In this document: in pieces, positions 21,153 through 31,577 of the stretch
Layout: every line of letters starts with the position of its first letter
Numbering within the stretch: the first letter of the stretch is position 1
DNA from: Mastigamoeba balamuthi
Taxonomy: Eukaryota > Evosea > Mastigamoebida > Mastigamoebidae
Direction of reading: 5' to 3'
DNA: 32,858 nucleotides
Assembly (NCBI GenBank): GCA_902651635.1
Contig: CACRSC010000084.1
Location: 1,101,283-1,134,140 of the forward strand
Notes under the pieces: generated by a model
The model's database searches: none
The model's input: the letters and a program-made list of their open reading frames with translations, nothing else
What the model was told of the DNA's origin: nothing
Made by a program: the position numbers and the translations under genes

Positions 21153-21763
21153 AACTGTTCATCCAGGAGAATTGAACGAGTCGGCATGGTACGGTCGTTC
21201 ACAACTCTAGGGAATTTCCTGCAGTGCTCAGCTCGCGTCGCCCCAGACTTCAATAGAAATCCGTTGAATTCAACAGGTTTACTTGCTGAATCATTTGGTC
21301 GGTCTTACCTCAAATGGTCTGACCCCGAAAGGCTCATAATTCAACTCGGGAAATCTTGGAGAACCCACTTGTTGGTGGTGCAAAGTTAGACGCGGTGATC
21401 CGGCAACGCACAATTCAAGCAATTCAGAAAAACCTCTACTATTCCGTTGCTGCGAAAGATGCGAGACAGAAGAAGTGAATCAAAATTGTTCTGTCCATCC
21501 AGGAGAAAAGGGAGAATTTTCACACAATGTCTCGTTTTCCTGACCATCATGATAACCAAAATGTTGTGAAAGAAAGGGGAAAAGCCTCGTTTTTCTGCAC
21601 TGCTTCTTTCGCCCAAACTGGATGGGGTGTTAGGAACGATAAACGTCATCACGTTGTTTTTTAAGGGCTGGTGCTCCAGCGCTCCGCCAGTTTTTTCATC
21701 ACACTCAGCTGCAAACACCAGGCCAGTCTTGTTCTTTATCCCCACTCTTCTCTCGCAGTTCAA
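21153..21763. other. Intergenic region with a short imperfect direct repeat
   Basis: About 610 bp between the divergent membrane protein and lectin genes. The segment around 21140-21180 (gtgaaacaaaactgttc then atccaggagaa) is echoed around 21470-21510 (gtgaatcaaaattgttc then atccaggagaa). The sequence just before the lectin start ends in a ctctcgcag acceptor-like site, so a 5' UTR intron or an extra first exon is possible. I see no other gene. Confidence 0.5.
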
Positions 21764-23414
21764 ATGGCAATGCTCACCGCTGACCCTGAGATGCTCATCA
21801 CGTTCGAGGCTGCTGGTGGAGTGGTCGACTATGGCGTCATCGAGAGGTCCACCCCAGCTCTCTCGCCGCTGCGCAGCTACGCCGACTTCAAGGTCGCACT
21901 CAAGAACGCAAGGGACCTCGTTGGGTTCGACACAGTCCTGAAGAAGCGTGACCTGACTACTGCCACGGCACTGTACTACTTCTCTTCAAGTCTTTCATAC
22001 CCATTTCGCTGAACACACTTCTCGTATCTTTCCATGACAATAAGGTGCGGCTCAAACCCCATGGCCGAGTCAGCGGAGGAGGTGTTCAACCGGGAGCTGG
22101 CTGCTGAGTTCAACAAGATTGTGGACGAGGTCAGCACCGTGGTAATGGACGAACAGGCCTTCCAGACAGCAGCTGCAAGAGCGACCGAGCATGAGGCTAC
22201 GTGGTACGAGGAGACAGTCACGGCCCGCAATCGCAATGCCAACCTCAAGACGGCCATCACGCTCTCTGCAGCTGCTGCTGCTGCCACTGAGGGATCTTCC
22301 TCTAAGGCCCAGCTCCTTGATGCTGCCATCGGAGCCACCTTCAAGGTTGTCGTTGACTTCCTGGGCCTTGTTCTCACTGCATGGAGCTTTCCCTCCAGGA
22401 TCGCCAGGCACTCATCAAGATTCTAGATTCTCTCTAACATGACTGTTTCCTTTATTGCAGAGCTATTGCAAACAGGCTCCAGCCCGGATTCTGGAAGAAC
22501 TTGGCCACAAAGACAGCCAACATGCTGACCGAGATCTATGACAGCGATGTCTTGGCCATGTGGGCTTGGAAGCTGGGTGCCATTGTGATCCAGGTGGTCA
22601 AGCAGATCTTCCTGGAGCTTGGCGCGAAGGACCTCGCAGCAATCCTGAGGTCAGCCCTATCCATGTGCAAATGCAACACTCATCAGATATGGCTTATGCA
22701 CTGACACATTGTTGCAGCTTCCAATGGGCCATCTGGGGAATTCGGTCTCTTGCCTTAATCCTGCTGGCCATATACTCGGGTGGCACCTCGGAGGTCGCCA
22801 GGATCATGATGGTTCTCCTCGATGTCCCCGAGCTCATCGCCGACATAATGGCATGCATAAAGCAGTGGAGGTCATACAACAGCGCACAGGACACCGTGAG
22901 TCACGTCTTTGGGGCATCGAATGCCCAGCCCGGCTTCGTCTACATTGTCTTGGCGGCAAATCCTCGCCTCGTACTGGACGTGAAGGGTAAGATGCTGCAA
23001 GTCTCATAGCACATTGTTAACACTCGGGACCACACAATTGCAGACTCGAGCACTGCCATCGGCACTGATATCATGGTAAGCACGTTCAGCAGTGCGAAAA
23101 GCCAGCAGTGGAAGTTTGACGACGACGGGTTGGTGACCACCTGCAATGGCGGAGGCTGCTTGGACGACTGGGGTGGCCACATGATGGTGGGCGACAGTGT
23201 GAAGCTCAGGTACTGGTTTGCGGGTCAGAGCAAGAGCAACAAGCTCTTCAGGTGCCTTCAGAACGGCGCCATTTCGCTCATCAATGCCGACCTCGTTCTC
23301 GAGCTCTCCGGTGATATTGCCTTGGGATCACTGGTAAAGCTCATGCCCTTCAACACCCTCGACAACACTGCTCAGTCCTGGAGGATAGTCTCCACTTACT
23401 CACCGAGCTTCTGA
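21764..23414 (+). CDS. Helical protein with C-terminal ricin-B-type beta-trefoil lectin domain
   Basis: Five exons (21764-21972, 22045-22407, 22461-22649, 22718-22986, 23044-23414) give 466 aa with closing phases. Residues about 1-320 are predicted helical with long Ala/Leu-rich stretches and a hydrophobic segment near 270 (WAIWGIRSLALILLAIY). I do not recognise this part. Residues about 330-466 look like a beta-trefoil: LAANPRLVLDVKDSS, then a QQW motif near 365 and AQSWRI near 457, the QxW signature of ricin-B/CBM13 folds, with sugar binding likely. There is no obvious signal peptide at the chosen start. Intron 2 (22408-22460) needs a GC donor (AG|GCACTC); this splice restores the frame, whereas reading on meets a stop near 22425. 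Helical bundle plus lectin is reminiscent of membrane-active lectins, but that function is not shown. Confidence 0.75.
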
Positions 23415-23897
23415 ATTCTCAGTGGATTCTGTCCAAGAGCCCAAGTCGAAGTTGATCACCTGATCCTATCTCCCCTGCAAAGGACACAATGAAGCACATG
23501 GCAAAGGAAAAAACAGGATCTCTTATTCTGAACCAGAAGGGTCGCTGCCACTGGGCACAGCAGCACAGCGGGATTTCGGCTACATCTGTGGTGAGGTGCC
23601 TGCGTACCAGGGAATGCTGGCAGAGACTGTTGTCCCATACTCACAGGGTAGACTAGGCCAAGCCCCACAGTTGCTCAGGGACGTACTTCCCTCATTGACG
23701 TCGTAGTTCAACTGTAGTTTGCTTTTTTCACCTCCGCGGGTGCCAACTGCGATGTATTTGTGGAAGGGGGTTGTAGAGTACAGCGACACGGTAAACTCGG
23801 ATCACCCGCATTCTGTGTGCTCCTGATAATATCGGTTATGTGTCTTCACCACCTTCGCCCCATCGTCCCACTGTCTCGGAGGGCCCTGCCTCTCGTC
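23415..23897. other. Convergent intergenic region
   Basis: About 480 bp between the stop of the lectin gene and the stop of CPSF160, presumably both 3' UTRs. I see no gene or repeat. Confidence 0.5.
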
Positions 23898-26800
23898 TTA
23901 TTTGAAGTAGTTTGCCGAGAGGTGTATGTCGAGCAGCGTGTTGATGACCGTGTTGCTGTTGACACCGAGGTGCCTGGCGATGGCCTCGGCCTCGTCGACG
24001 GGCAGCGAGAGGAACCTCGCGAGCAGGTCGCCGTCGACGATGTTGCCCTCCCTCCCGCGCGCCATCGGCAGCGGCGACTTGTACGCGCGGAACTCCATCG
24101 GGTTGAGCCCCGCGGGCATCGGCACCGCCACGGCCATCCTCGCCTGCAGCGCCAGCAGCACGCGGAACACGCGCTCGTCCAGCGGGCGCAGGAAGCAGAA
24201 CGCGCCGTCGCTGGTGCCGAAGAGGCACGCGGTCATGCGCTGGTGCTGCTGCTGGGCCGTGGCGCCCTTGGCGGCGGCGCCGCCCGACGTGTCGAGCAGC
24301 GAGACGCGCAGGAACTTGGTGACGAGCGAGCCCACGTGCGCGTCGGCCTTGTAGAGCAGCATGTGGCCCTTGCGGCTCTCGAGGCTCTGCGGGGCGTAGG
24401 CGAGGATCTGCATGTTCCTGTTGGCGTCGGCGACGACGAGCCCGAGGTTCTGGTTGTGTATGAGGAACTCGCCGGCGAGCACGGGCAGCTGCCGGTAGTC
24501 CTTGGACTGCAGCGTCAGGTTGCGCCCCGTGTCCTCGCGCCAGCGCAGGAAGTGCACGCTCTTGTACGCGTCGCCCATCAGCACCCAGTTCTTGGCCGTG
24601 CTCAGCGTCGAGACGTGTATCTGCGCGTCGTAGATGGCGATCGTGTTGAGGTCCTTGGCGTCTGCGAAGCTCATCACGAACACGTGCGTGCCCACCGCCA
24701 CGCAGATGTAGCCCTCGAGGCTCGCCAGCGCCGACACAGCGCCCTTCTGCTCCTTGACGCACACCTCGCGCAGCCTCGCACAGCCGCCGCTGCCGCCCTG
24801 CTGCGGCTGCTGCTCGGCGCCAGGGTCCCTGTCGACGTCGTAGAGGATGATGCGGCCCTTGCTGGTGATGTCCTCTGTCAGCGCCAGCGTCGTGGCGACG
24901 ACGACAAAGGGCCGCGTCGCGCGGTCCTGCTGCGAGACGATCATGTTGACGACCTTGATCGACGTCACGGCCTCGTTGTCGGCCAGCTCGACGCTGCTCG
25001 TCTGCGCCCACGTGCCGGGCGCCAGCACGACGAGCTCGTACTTGTCCCCGATGATCGGGATCGGCGGCGGCGGAGGCGGCGGCGGGTTGTTCTGGCGCTG
25101 CTCCCCGTAGGGCCCCGTGGGCGCCGGCGGGATGAGGTCCGCGTAGTTGATCGGCGCCCTCGTCGACAGCGCCGCGACGTAGACCCTGGCCTCGGCGTGG
25201 TACGCGAGCCTGTGCGGCGTCTTGCGCAGCGCGACCTTCTTGACGGGCCACGGCCCGTCAAAGGCCATGTACGCGGGCATCTGGCAGATCTTGAACTTGG
25301 CGCGGTCGTTGCAGAAGATGAACCCGTGCGGGCACTTGACGTTGTGCAGCGCCGTGAAGCACGTCACCGCGCCCTCCCTCGTCATCGGCACCGCGCGCGC
25401 GTACCCGCGGTCGTCGAGCACGAACGCCGGGTGCTTGCCGCACACAAAGACGCCCGCGTGGCCCGCGGCGTCTGCGAACGGCGCCATCCGCGGGAACCTC
25501 GCGGGCAGCGGCACCTGCGGCTGCTGCGCCTGCGCCTGCGGCACCGGCACGAACGACGTCCCCGCGGGGCACCGCACGATGTCGCGCCCGATGTACCCGT
25601 GCTCGATCCGCTGCATGCGCACCGGCAGCGCCCCGGCCGCGAGCTCCGCCGCCAGGAACCTGTACACATAGAAGTCCCCGCTGTCGTGCAGCGCCTGCGC
25701 GAGCACGCAGAGCCCACGCGCCACCCCATGTCAGTCCACGTCAGTCCAACAGCCCTCTGCTGCGCCGCGGGTACGGACGATGAGGTATGTGGGGGAGAGG
25801 GGCCGGGCCGAGAGCTGCCGGATCGCCAGCTCGACGATGCGCGGCGGCGCCACGGCGGTGCGCTGCTGCTGCTGCCCGTGGAACACCACGCGCGGGCCGT
25901 ACGCAAAGGCCGCGCTCTCGAAGACGACCTCGCACGAGGGCACGTGCAGCACGCGCAGCACCCCGCCGTGGCTCACCGTCGCGCAGAACACCGCCTGCTC
26001 GGGCTGCCCTCCCTGCTGCTGCTGCTGCTGCTGGGCGCCCGCGCCGCCGCCGTCGGGCTGCGCGCTGGCGTAGAGCTCCTCGAACTCCTGCTCCTCGGCC
26101 GTGAGCTCGCGCTTGGGCTCCTGGGCGGCCGCGGCCTGCGCCGACGCCGGCAGCCAGCTCGACTCGAACAGCGCGCACGCCACGATCGTCGTCGCCGCGC
26201 TCGGCGGGCCCTGTGCCCCGGGGGTGAGTTGTGCCGCGGTGGTCTGCTGCGCCGAGGGGCCCCGCACGTCGAAGAGGCGCTTGACGGGGGCGATGGAGCC
26301 CGGGGGCTGCACGGATAGCACGCTCAGCGACCCGTCCGCGTGCACCAGCGAGATGTACTTGTCCGCGATCGCCGACGACACCACCGGCTGCGGCGACTCC
26401 CAGTCGCACACGCGTTTGACTGCCGGGCCCGGCAAAAGGCCACAGAGTCAGCGCAGCGCCGCAAGCAGGAGAGGGGTGGGAAAGTGAGTGCGAGACGGAG
26501 GGAGAACCGTTGTCCATGAGGGCGACGCCGGCGGCGGTGACCTGGGCGACGCGGGTGAGGCCGAGGACGTTGGCGGCGTTGAGCGTGGGGCGGTCGACGA
26601 CGAACTCGACGTTCTGGGTGACCTCTGCGAGCTCCTCGCGCGTCGAGAGGACCATCGTGCGGTCGGGCTTGGAGATGACGAGGAACGCGTGGTAGCCCGC
26701 GGGGTTGGGCTCGGCCTGCGTCGGGGGCAGCATCAGCGTCCACATGCACTCGCAGCCGGGCAGCTCCCACACAGGCGGCAGCACGTCGGGCCGCACGCCG

Positions 26801-29644
26801 CTCTGGAACACCTGCAGGCTCCCCGTCTTGCCGCTGCCGCAGCACGCGACAGCCTCCCACTTCTCCTTGTCCCCGGGCTCCTGGGGAAGGATACAAGGCA
26901 TGAGCTCGGCCAGGGATGAATCCAGCGATAGCGATTGGCAGCACACAGAAAGGTAAACCGCCAAAGAGACAACAGCACAATTGCCCAATTCCATTAGAAT
27001 CAAAGAGCCATCCCTCCACCTGTCAAAGCAATCCAGCATCGAGTAAGGACAAAAATGCCGATGCAACTGAAAGGCATGACGCCAACGCTCTTGGCGACAG
27101 CAGTCGCTCTCGATCGAACTGAATGAACGCGTCCTTTGTACGCAACCCCCCCAAAAGACAGCCAAGTACACGGAGGAACCGCGGTTCTCGAGCACAAGTG
27201 AGACCCCGCGGCTCCTCTAGAAGGAAGCACGGAGTGTGGGAGCGCACTCTGCCGCTGAGGGACGCGGGGTCGAAACTCTCGCCGATGGCGATGTCGCGGA
27301 TGGGCGCCGAGCACGAGAGGTGGTCCTCCACGCTGAACTTGTACGACACGAGGTCGTCGCCGCGCTGCTGCCCCCGCGGCCGCGCCTGCCCGTAGAACAG
27401 GCTCTCGTCCTCGATGTCCGCGTCCCCCATCCCCGTCGCCGCCCCGCCGCTGCCGCTGCCGCTGCCTCCGCTGCTGGCAGCGCTGGCGGCTCCCTCTGCG
27501 CTGGCGCTGCTGCCGGCCGCGCCCTCCTCGTCGACCCTGCGCCTCTTCTCGGGCCTCTCTGCGCCCTCGTCGTCCTCCGCAGCGTCGTGCTTCTCGGCGT
27601 ACTTGACGAGTATCGAGTCTCCCAGCCGCGACCCGATGAAGATGAGGTCTGTGTCGGGCAGCGTGCACATCTGCGAGGGGGAGGCAGAGCAGCGTGTCAA
27701 CCACGAAGGGCACCCGAGCAGAGACGGGAGGAACAGGAGTGGGCGCACGCAGGAGGCCAGCGGGCCAGTCTTGGCGCGCGTGATCTGCATCGAGTGGAAC
27801 GCCCTACCGTCGTGCAGCAGGTGCAGCACAAAGCTGGCGGATAGCGGACACATCGCAGAGCGAGCAGCGAGCAGAGAGCGGGTGGTAAGTGCGATACAGG
27901 CAGAGAGGGCAGAAAAAGAGAGCACAACAGAAAGACAGAGACAGAGAGGCGGGGCGGAGGCTCACATGTCGCCGATGTGCGTCGAGAGTAGCACTCTCTC
28001 GGGGGACAGCGCGGTGGCCTTGGGGTTCTCGAGCACAAACGTGACCTCGGACCTCTCGACTGCGGGTGGAGGGGAGGGGAGGGGAGGCAGGCAGGCCGCC
28101 GCCGTCAGCGGGGGCGGCCACACGGCAGAAGCAGAATGGATTTGTGGTGTCTGCGTACTGACGGCGTTGGTGCAGCCCTGCATGTGCTCCTCGCCAAACT
28201 CGTTGAGCGTCAGCGCGTACCTGTAGTTCTGGTTGCAGTAGAACACCACGTTGGGGCTCAGCACCAGCACTCCGCCTGCGGCCCTGCTGTCAGAGTGCTG
28301 CTTCTTGCTGGTGCTGCTTGTGGTGCAGCTGTCCCCTCTCGTGCGACGCAGGGAGCGAGGGAGGGCGAGCGTACCGAAGGCGGCCGGCACAGGGAAGACC
28401 TGGCAGCACGAGAACGGCAGCCGCTCGGCAGACCACAGCACCGGGTGCTTGCGCGACGCCGTGTCCAGCGAGTACACGGCGACCGTGCACGTGTCCTTGG
28501 CATACGGCAGCCTCCTGCGCGGTGCACACCGCGGCGTCGTGTTCTCAGCGCTTTTTCATCGGGGAGGTTTCCCCCCTCCTGCGGGTTTCCGGGGGGCAGA
28601 GGCAGAGACGACGCACCCGGACCAGGTCTGGCGCGGCTGGAAGAGGACGGCGAGGGTGGGCTCGTAGTAGCGGTGGAGAAAGGCCATGTCGACGACGTTG
28701 TCGACGCCGAGGTCGCGCAGAGGGACGGCGTACGAGGGCGCCAGGGGCCCCGAGGACGCGGCGTCGAGCTCCGGGCGGCACGAGACGATCGCCAGCGTGC
28801 GGTCGCGGACGAGCAGCGCGGCGCAGTGCTGCAGGGGGTCCGTGCGCAGCCAGGGGCCCCGCACAGGGCGCTCGTAGCCCGCGACCTTGAGCTCGTCGCG
28901 CTCGAACCTGTGCAGCGACACCACCTCAAAGTCCCCTGTCCCAGGGTCGTACTCGAGCACCGAGACCTGCCAGGAGACGAGGGTGTGAGTAAGCGAGTGC
29001 CGACCACAGAGTGACGCTGGACGGCAAGCTGGGAAGACGCCGGGAGACACATCGGGAGACATTGGAAGAGGGAGAGACGGTGGGAATAACGGAGCAGAGT
29101 GAAGACCCTGCAGACACAATAAGGCAGCAATAGGGGCAGAGAGGCACTGGAGGCACTGGTGGGCCTGTGGTGAGACAAGGGAACCACCGGGGAGAGACCC
29201 CCACTGGACAGCAGAGCAGAAGAGCACAGGAAAGCCAGTGGGAACCACAGAGCGGGCGACAGTGCGCTGTGCTGCGTGCCTTGGCGACGGGGCTGCTGAG
29301 GACCAGGCAGTCGCGCGAGTGGCCGGCGAGGCGCAGCGTGCCCAGCTCCTCGATGCATCCGTGCACCTTGACCTCGCGAACAAGCCGCAGCTTCGCAGAC
29401 CCCTCGATCCTCTGCAAACGGGAGAGGGGGGGGGAGGTATTTGGGAGCGGCCAAGATATTTGGACATGAGAATCAATTGATTTTCCTCGAGATATTTATT
29501 GATGTGTACGTCGATGGCGAAGAGCTGGAGGAGGGTGGAGCGCGCGACGGCCAGGCAGAGGTCCGAGGGGCCCGTGAAGTGCCCACACGCGCACGAGGTG
29601 ACCTCGGACGGCGGCAGGAACGACTGCAGATACGCCTGGCTCAT
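23898..29644 (-). CDS. CPSF1: Cleavage and polyadenylation specificity factor subunit 1 (CPSF160)
   Basis: Eleven exons: 29510-29644, 29280-29411, 28617-28966, 28375-28514, 28159-28275, 27966-28059, 27749-27833, 27248-27670, 26508-26880, 25779-26419 and 23898-25694. They sum to 4,287 nt (1,428 aa), close to human CPSF1 (about 1,440). CPSF160 is the beta-propeller scaffold of the nuclear complex that recognises AAUAAA with WDR33 and CPSF30. Landmarks collinear with the family: MSQAYLQSFLPPSE start, VLEYDPGTGDFEVVSLH, YYEPTLAVLFQPRQTW, PVPAAFGGGVLVLS, LIFIGSRLGDSILVKYAEK, then a KRRRVDEE basic segment, GSGKTGSLQVFQSGVRPDV, LPGCECMWTLM, and a long CPSF_A domain ending LLDIHLSANYFK. Low-complexity Ser/Gly/Ala and poly-Gln insertions occur near 27430-27530 and 26010-26045. 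Introns 2 (28967-29279, GC donor) and 8 (26881-27247) are long for the locus. Some junctions rest on homology rather than strong signals. Confidence 0.92.
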
Positions 29645-29724
29645 CTCGACTGCGCGCGCGCGCCCGACCGACGACAGAGCAAACACTAAAGAAAAATCAG
29701 CCCCCGAATCTGGAGTATCTTCTA

Positions 29725-29742
29725 GATTTCGCAAGCAGTGTG
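29725..29742. repeat. 18-bp direct repeat, left copy
   Basis: gatttcgcaagcagtgtg occurs here and at 29946-29963, exactly flanking the segment 29743-29945. It could be a target-site duplication or a contig-end overlap. Confidence 0.9.
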
Positions 29743-29884
29743 TGTAGAGCCCGGGCCTAGGGCGGTAGTAATAGGAACCTTAGCTCCTTGTTACTCCTTT
29801 CCCTTACCCCTCTACTAGTTCTGCTCTCTTAGTCTCACTCTCCCGACGTCACTCACGGGTGCACCGGCGGCGTCATCGGCCATA

Positions 29885-29912
29885 CGGGAATATCCACACC
29901 GCGATATTCCCG
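29885..29912. repeat. Perfect 10-bp-stem hairpin
   Basis: CGGGAATATC (29885-29894) pairs with GATATTCCCG (29903-29912) across an 8-nt loop. It lies about 25 bp before the A-run of the putative retroelement, where 3' stem-loops recognised by LINE reverse transcriptases are typically found. Confidence 0.85.
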
Positions 29913-29942
29913 GTGTCTACACCTCCCCGCCTTTCGGAAAAA

Positions 29943-29945
29943 NNN
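29943..29945. other. Three undetermined bases (NNN)
   Basis: They directly follow AAAAA and precede the second 18-bp repeat. This may be an unresolved homopolymer or a contig junction. Confidence 0.9.
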
Positions 29946-29963
29946 GATTTCGCAAGCAGTGTG
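29946..29963. repeat. 18-bp direct repeat, right copy
   Basis: Exact partner of 29725-29742. Confidence 0.9.
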
Positions 29964-30056
29964 GATCTGATCCGAGATTTTCGTATCGGGGCAACTGAAC
30001 ACGCACCGCACTGCTGGCCCCGGCGTCACTGACGGCATATATTGTCCAAACCGCCG

Positions 30057-30846
30057 ATGAGCAGTCACGAGACCCCTGTGTTCCCCGCGTTCCTTGAGGG
30101 CGCCGTGCAGCCGGGCTTTGGCCGAGGCAGCAAGCTGCTGGGGTTCCCGACCGGTGCCCTCCGCTCTGCCCCTCTTCCACCGCATCTCGCACCGCCTGAC
30201 GACGCTTCCGCAGCGAATCTGCCGGTCGAGTCGAACGCGCGCGAGCTGGAGAAGCTGCCGACGGGGGTGTACTACGGGTGGGCGTGCGTGTGGGACCTGG
30301 AGGAGCCGCACGGGCGGACAGTGCACAAGATGGCCATGAGCGTCGGCAAGAACCCCTTCTTCCACAGCGAGGCCAAGACCGTCGTGCGCACCCGCTGCCC
30401 CTCCTCCTGCTGCACCTCTCCCCGCTCTGCTGACGCCGTGTGCGTGTGTGGGGGCGCCATTGCGCTGCACTTGTGGGGTTGGGGGGTGCAAGGAGGTGCA
30501 CATAGTGCACAGCTTCCCGCAGGACTTCTACGGCAAGCACGTCAAGGCCATCGTCGTGGGCCTCCGCAGGCCCATGTGCACCTTCAACTCGATCGGTACA
30601 GCCTCCCTCCCGCTCTCCCCGCTCCTTCGTGGCGCTGACCGCCTGCCAGACGAGCTCAAGAAGGCCATCAGGGAGGACGTCGAGTACACAGAGGCGGAGC
30701 TCGACAAGCCCGCTGGCGCCCGCTACCAGGTGAGGGCCCCCCTGCCCAGGCGCTCTGTGCGGAGTGAGCATTGGCTGACGGGTGGTGTGTGCGTTGCGCA
30801 GACACACGAGTTCTTCAGCAGCCCGCCGGGGCAGTGGACAGCGTAG
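30057..30846 (+). CDS. RFK: Riboflavin kinase (flavokinase)
   Basis: Five exons (30057-30153, 30214-30383, 30493-30595, 30650-30729, 30802-30846) give 164 aa, against about 155 for human RFK. The enzyme phosphorylates riboflavin with ATP to make FMN in the cytosol. Diagnostic motifs are GFGRGSKLLGFPTANLP (flavin/ATP loop with the Mg-binding Thr-Asn of PTAN), TGVYYGWA, HKMAMSVGKNPFF, and EVHIVHSFPQDFYG with the catalytic Glu, then FNSIDELKKAI. It is monofunctional: there is no FAD synthetase domain as in bacterial RibF. Intron 1 is 60 nt without an in-frame stop and splits the PTAN motif. The start at 30057 is preferred; in-frame codons continue upstream to 30042 without another ATG. The gene is divergent from CPSF160. 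Confidence 0.93.
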
Positions 30847-31181
30847 CATGCCGAGTGACGACCGACACCCCTCCCCTATGGCACCACCACCACACCTTCT
30901 CGCACGAATTAAAAAACCCCCCCGCAGTGTGTTCTTATCGCCCGTGGGCTGTGCCAAGCCCAGCGCCCTGTGGTGGCCTCCTGTGTCCTGTGCATGCTCC
31001 CCTCCGTCCCCTCCTCCCACTACTGTCTTGCAGCGTATGGGCCCTCCCGATGTGTGCGACGACGGCAACTGGAATGCGTTTCTCTGGCGTTGCATTTTTG
31101 ATGAATTCTGCTCGTACAGGACAGACACGATCATGCGAGGGCACTCGCAGGCTGGGCGATGGGGAGACACAGCCCTCGATC
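30847..31181. other. Region 3' of riboflavin kinase
   Basis: About 335 bp holding the presumed RFK 3' UTR (an A-rich aattaaaaaa lies at 30907-30916). I see no gene. Confidence 0.45.
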
Positions 31182-31577
31182 TCACTGGAGGAGGCGCAGC
31201 CCGGAGGCCCAGAGCTCTGTCCTCGACGCCTCCTCTTGGCAGCCGAGCGCGCACAGGGCGCCCGCGGCCTCGACGAGCGGCCCGCTCAGCAGCGCAGAGT
31301 CAAACGAGTCCAAAACGAGCGGCACCACCGCAGCCACGGGGTCCGGCAGTGTCTGAGCCCTCGCCAGCCTCGGGGGCTCGTTGCCCAGCGCCGCCCCCGC
31401 GCCCTCGAGCCCGTGCGAGCTCAGCGGTCCGCGCGGGCACCGAATCGACGACGCGGTGCAGAAGCAACTGTTCGCTCGTCCGACCGCACAGGTCACAGAG
31501 GCATCAGGGGCCTGCTGGGGCGCGTGGGCTGCACGGCCCTGAGGGGCGTGGGAGCGCTGCGGGTCCGCGGGGAACAT
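31182..31577 (-). CDS. Hypothetical coding fragment, probable terminal exon
   Basis: A 131-codon minus-strand frame. The downstream part (about 31182-31480) has strong third-position G/C bias and a plausible helical composition, for example PVAAVVPLVLDSFDSALLSG and EAAGALCALGCQEEASRTEL, before the stop at 31182. The first third looks less coding, so the real exon may start inside the frame after a splice acceptor. The composition recalls HEAT/ARM-type helical repeats, but I do not recognise the protein. Opposite-strand frames here are shadows. Confidence 0.35.
   Translation of the reverse strand: MFPADPQRSHAPQGRAAHAPQQAPDASVTCAVGRANSCFCTASSIRCPRGPLSSHGLEGAGAALGNEPPRLARAQTLPDPVAAVVPLVLDSFDSALLSGPLVEAAGALCALGCQEEASRTELWASGLRLLQ

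Larger units (their letters stand above)
29743..29945 (+). mobile_element. Putative short retroelement (SINE or truncated LINE) with A-tail
   Basis: This 203-bp segment is bounded by an 18-bp perfect direct repeat, carries a 10-bp-stem hairpin near its 3' end (29885-29912) and finishes in AAAAA followed by three undetermined bases. Direct repeats of 15-20 bp plus a terminal A-run are the signature of LINE-mediated retrotransposition. Its pyrimidine-rich middle differs in composition from the surroundings. I find no convincing pol III A or B box, so a 5'-truncated LINE tail is as likely as a SINE. The N run means an assembly join cannot be excluded. Confidence 0.45.
29645..30056. promoter_or_regulatory. 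Divergent promoter region of CPSF160 and riboflavin kinase
   Basis: About 410 bp separate the two divergent start codons. Half of it is the inserted element at 29743-29945, leaving about 210 bp of original spacer, so the two housekeeping genes probably shared a compact bidirectional promoter. No individual motif is defensible. Confidence 0.45.

Noticed and set aside
22862-22930. GTGAGT at 22896 as a splice donor in the lectin gene
   Set aside because: The only nearby acceptor would give an intron of about 33 nt, shorter than any other here, and the frame reads through sensibly into the trefoil.
23760-26318. 852-codon plus-strand open frame
   Set aside because: Antisense shadow of CPSF160. 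The Arg/Val/Ala-rich product is typical of the complement of a GC3-biased gene.
29739-29916. TGTGTAGA...TCTACAC considered as solo-LTR or DNA-transposon ends
   Set aside because: The inverted match is only 7 bp and the flanking duplication is 18 bp, longer than the usual 4-9 bp for those classes. A-tail plus long duplication fits retroposition better.
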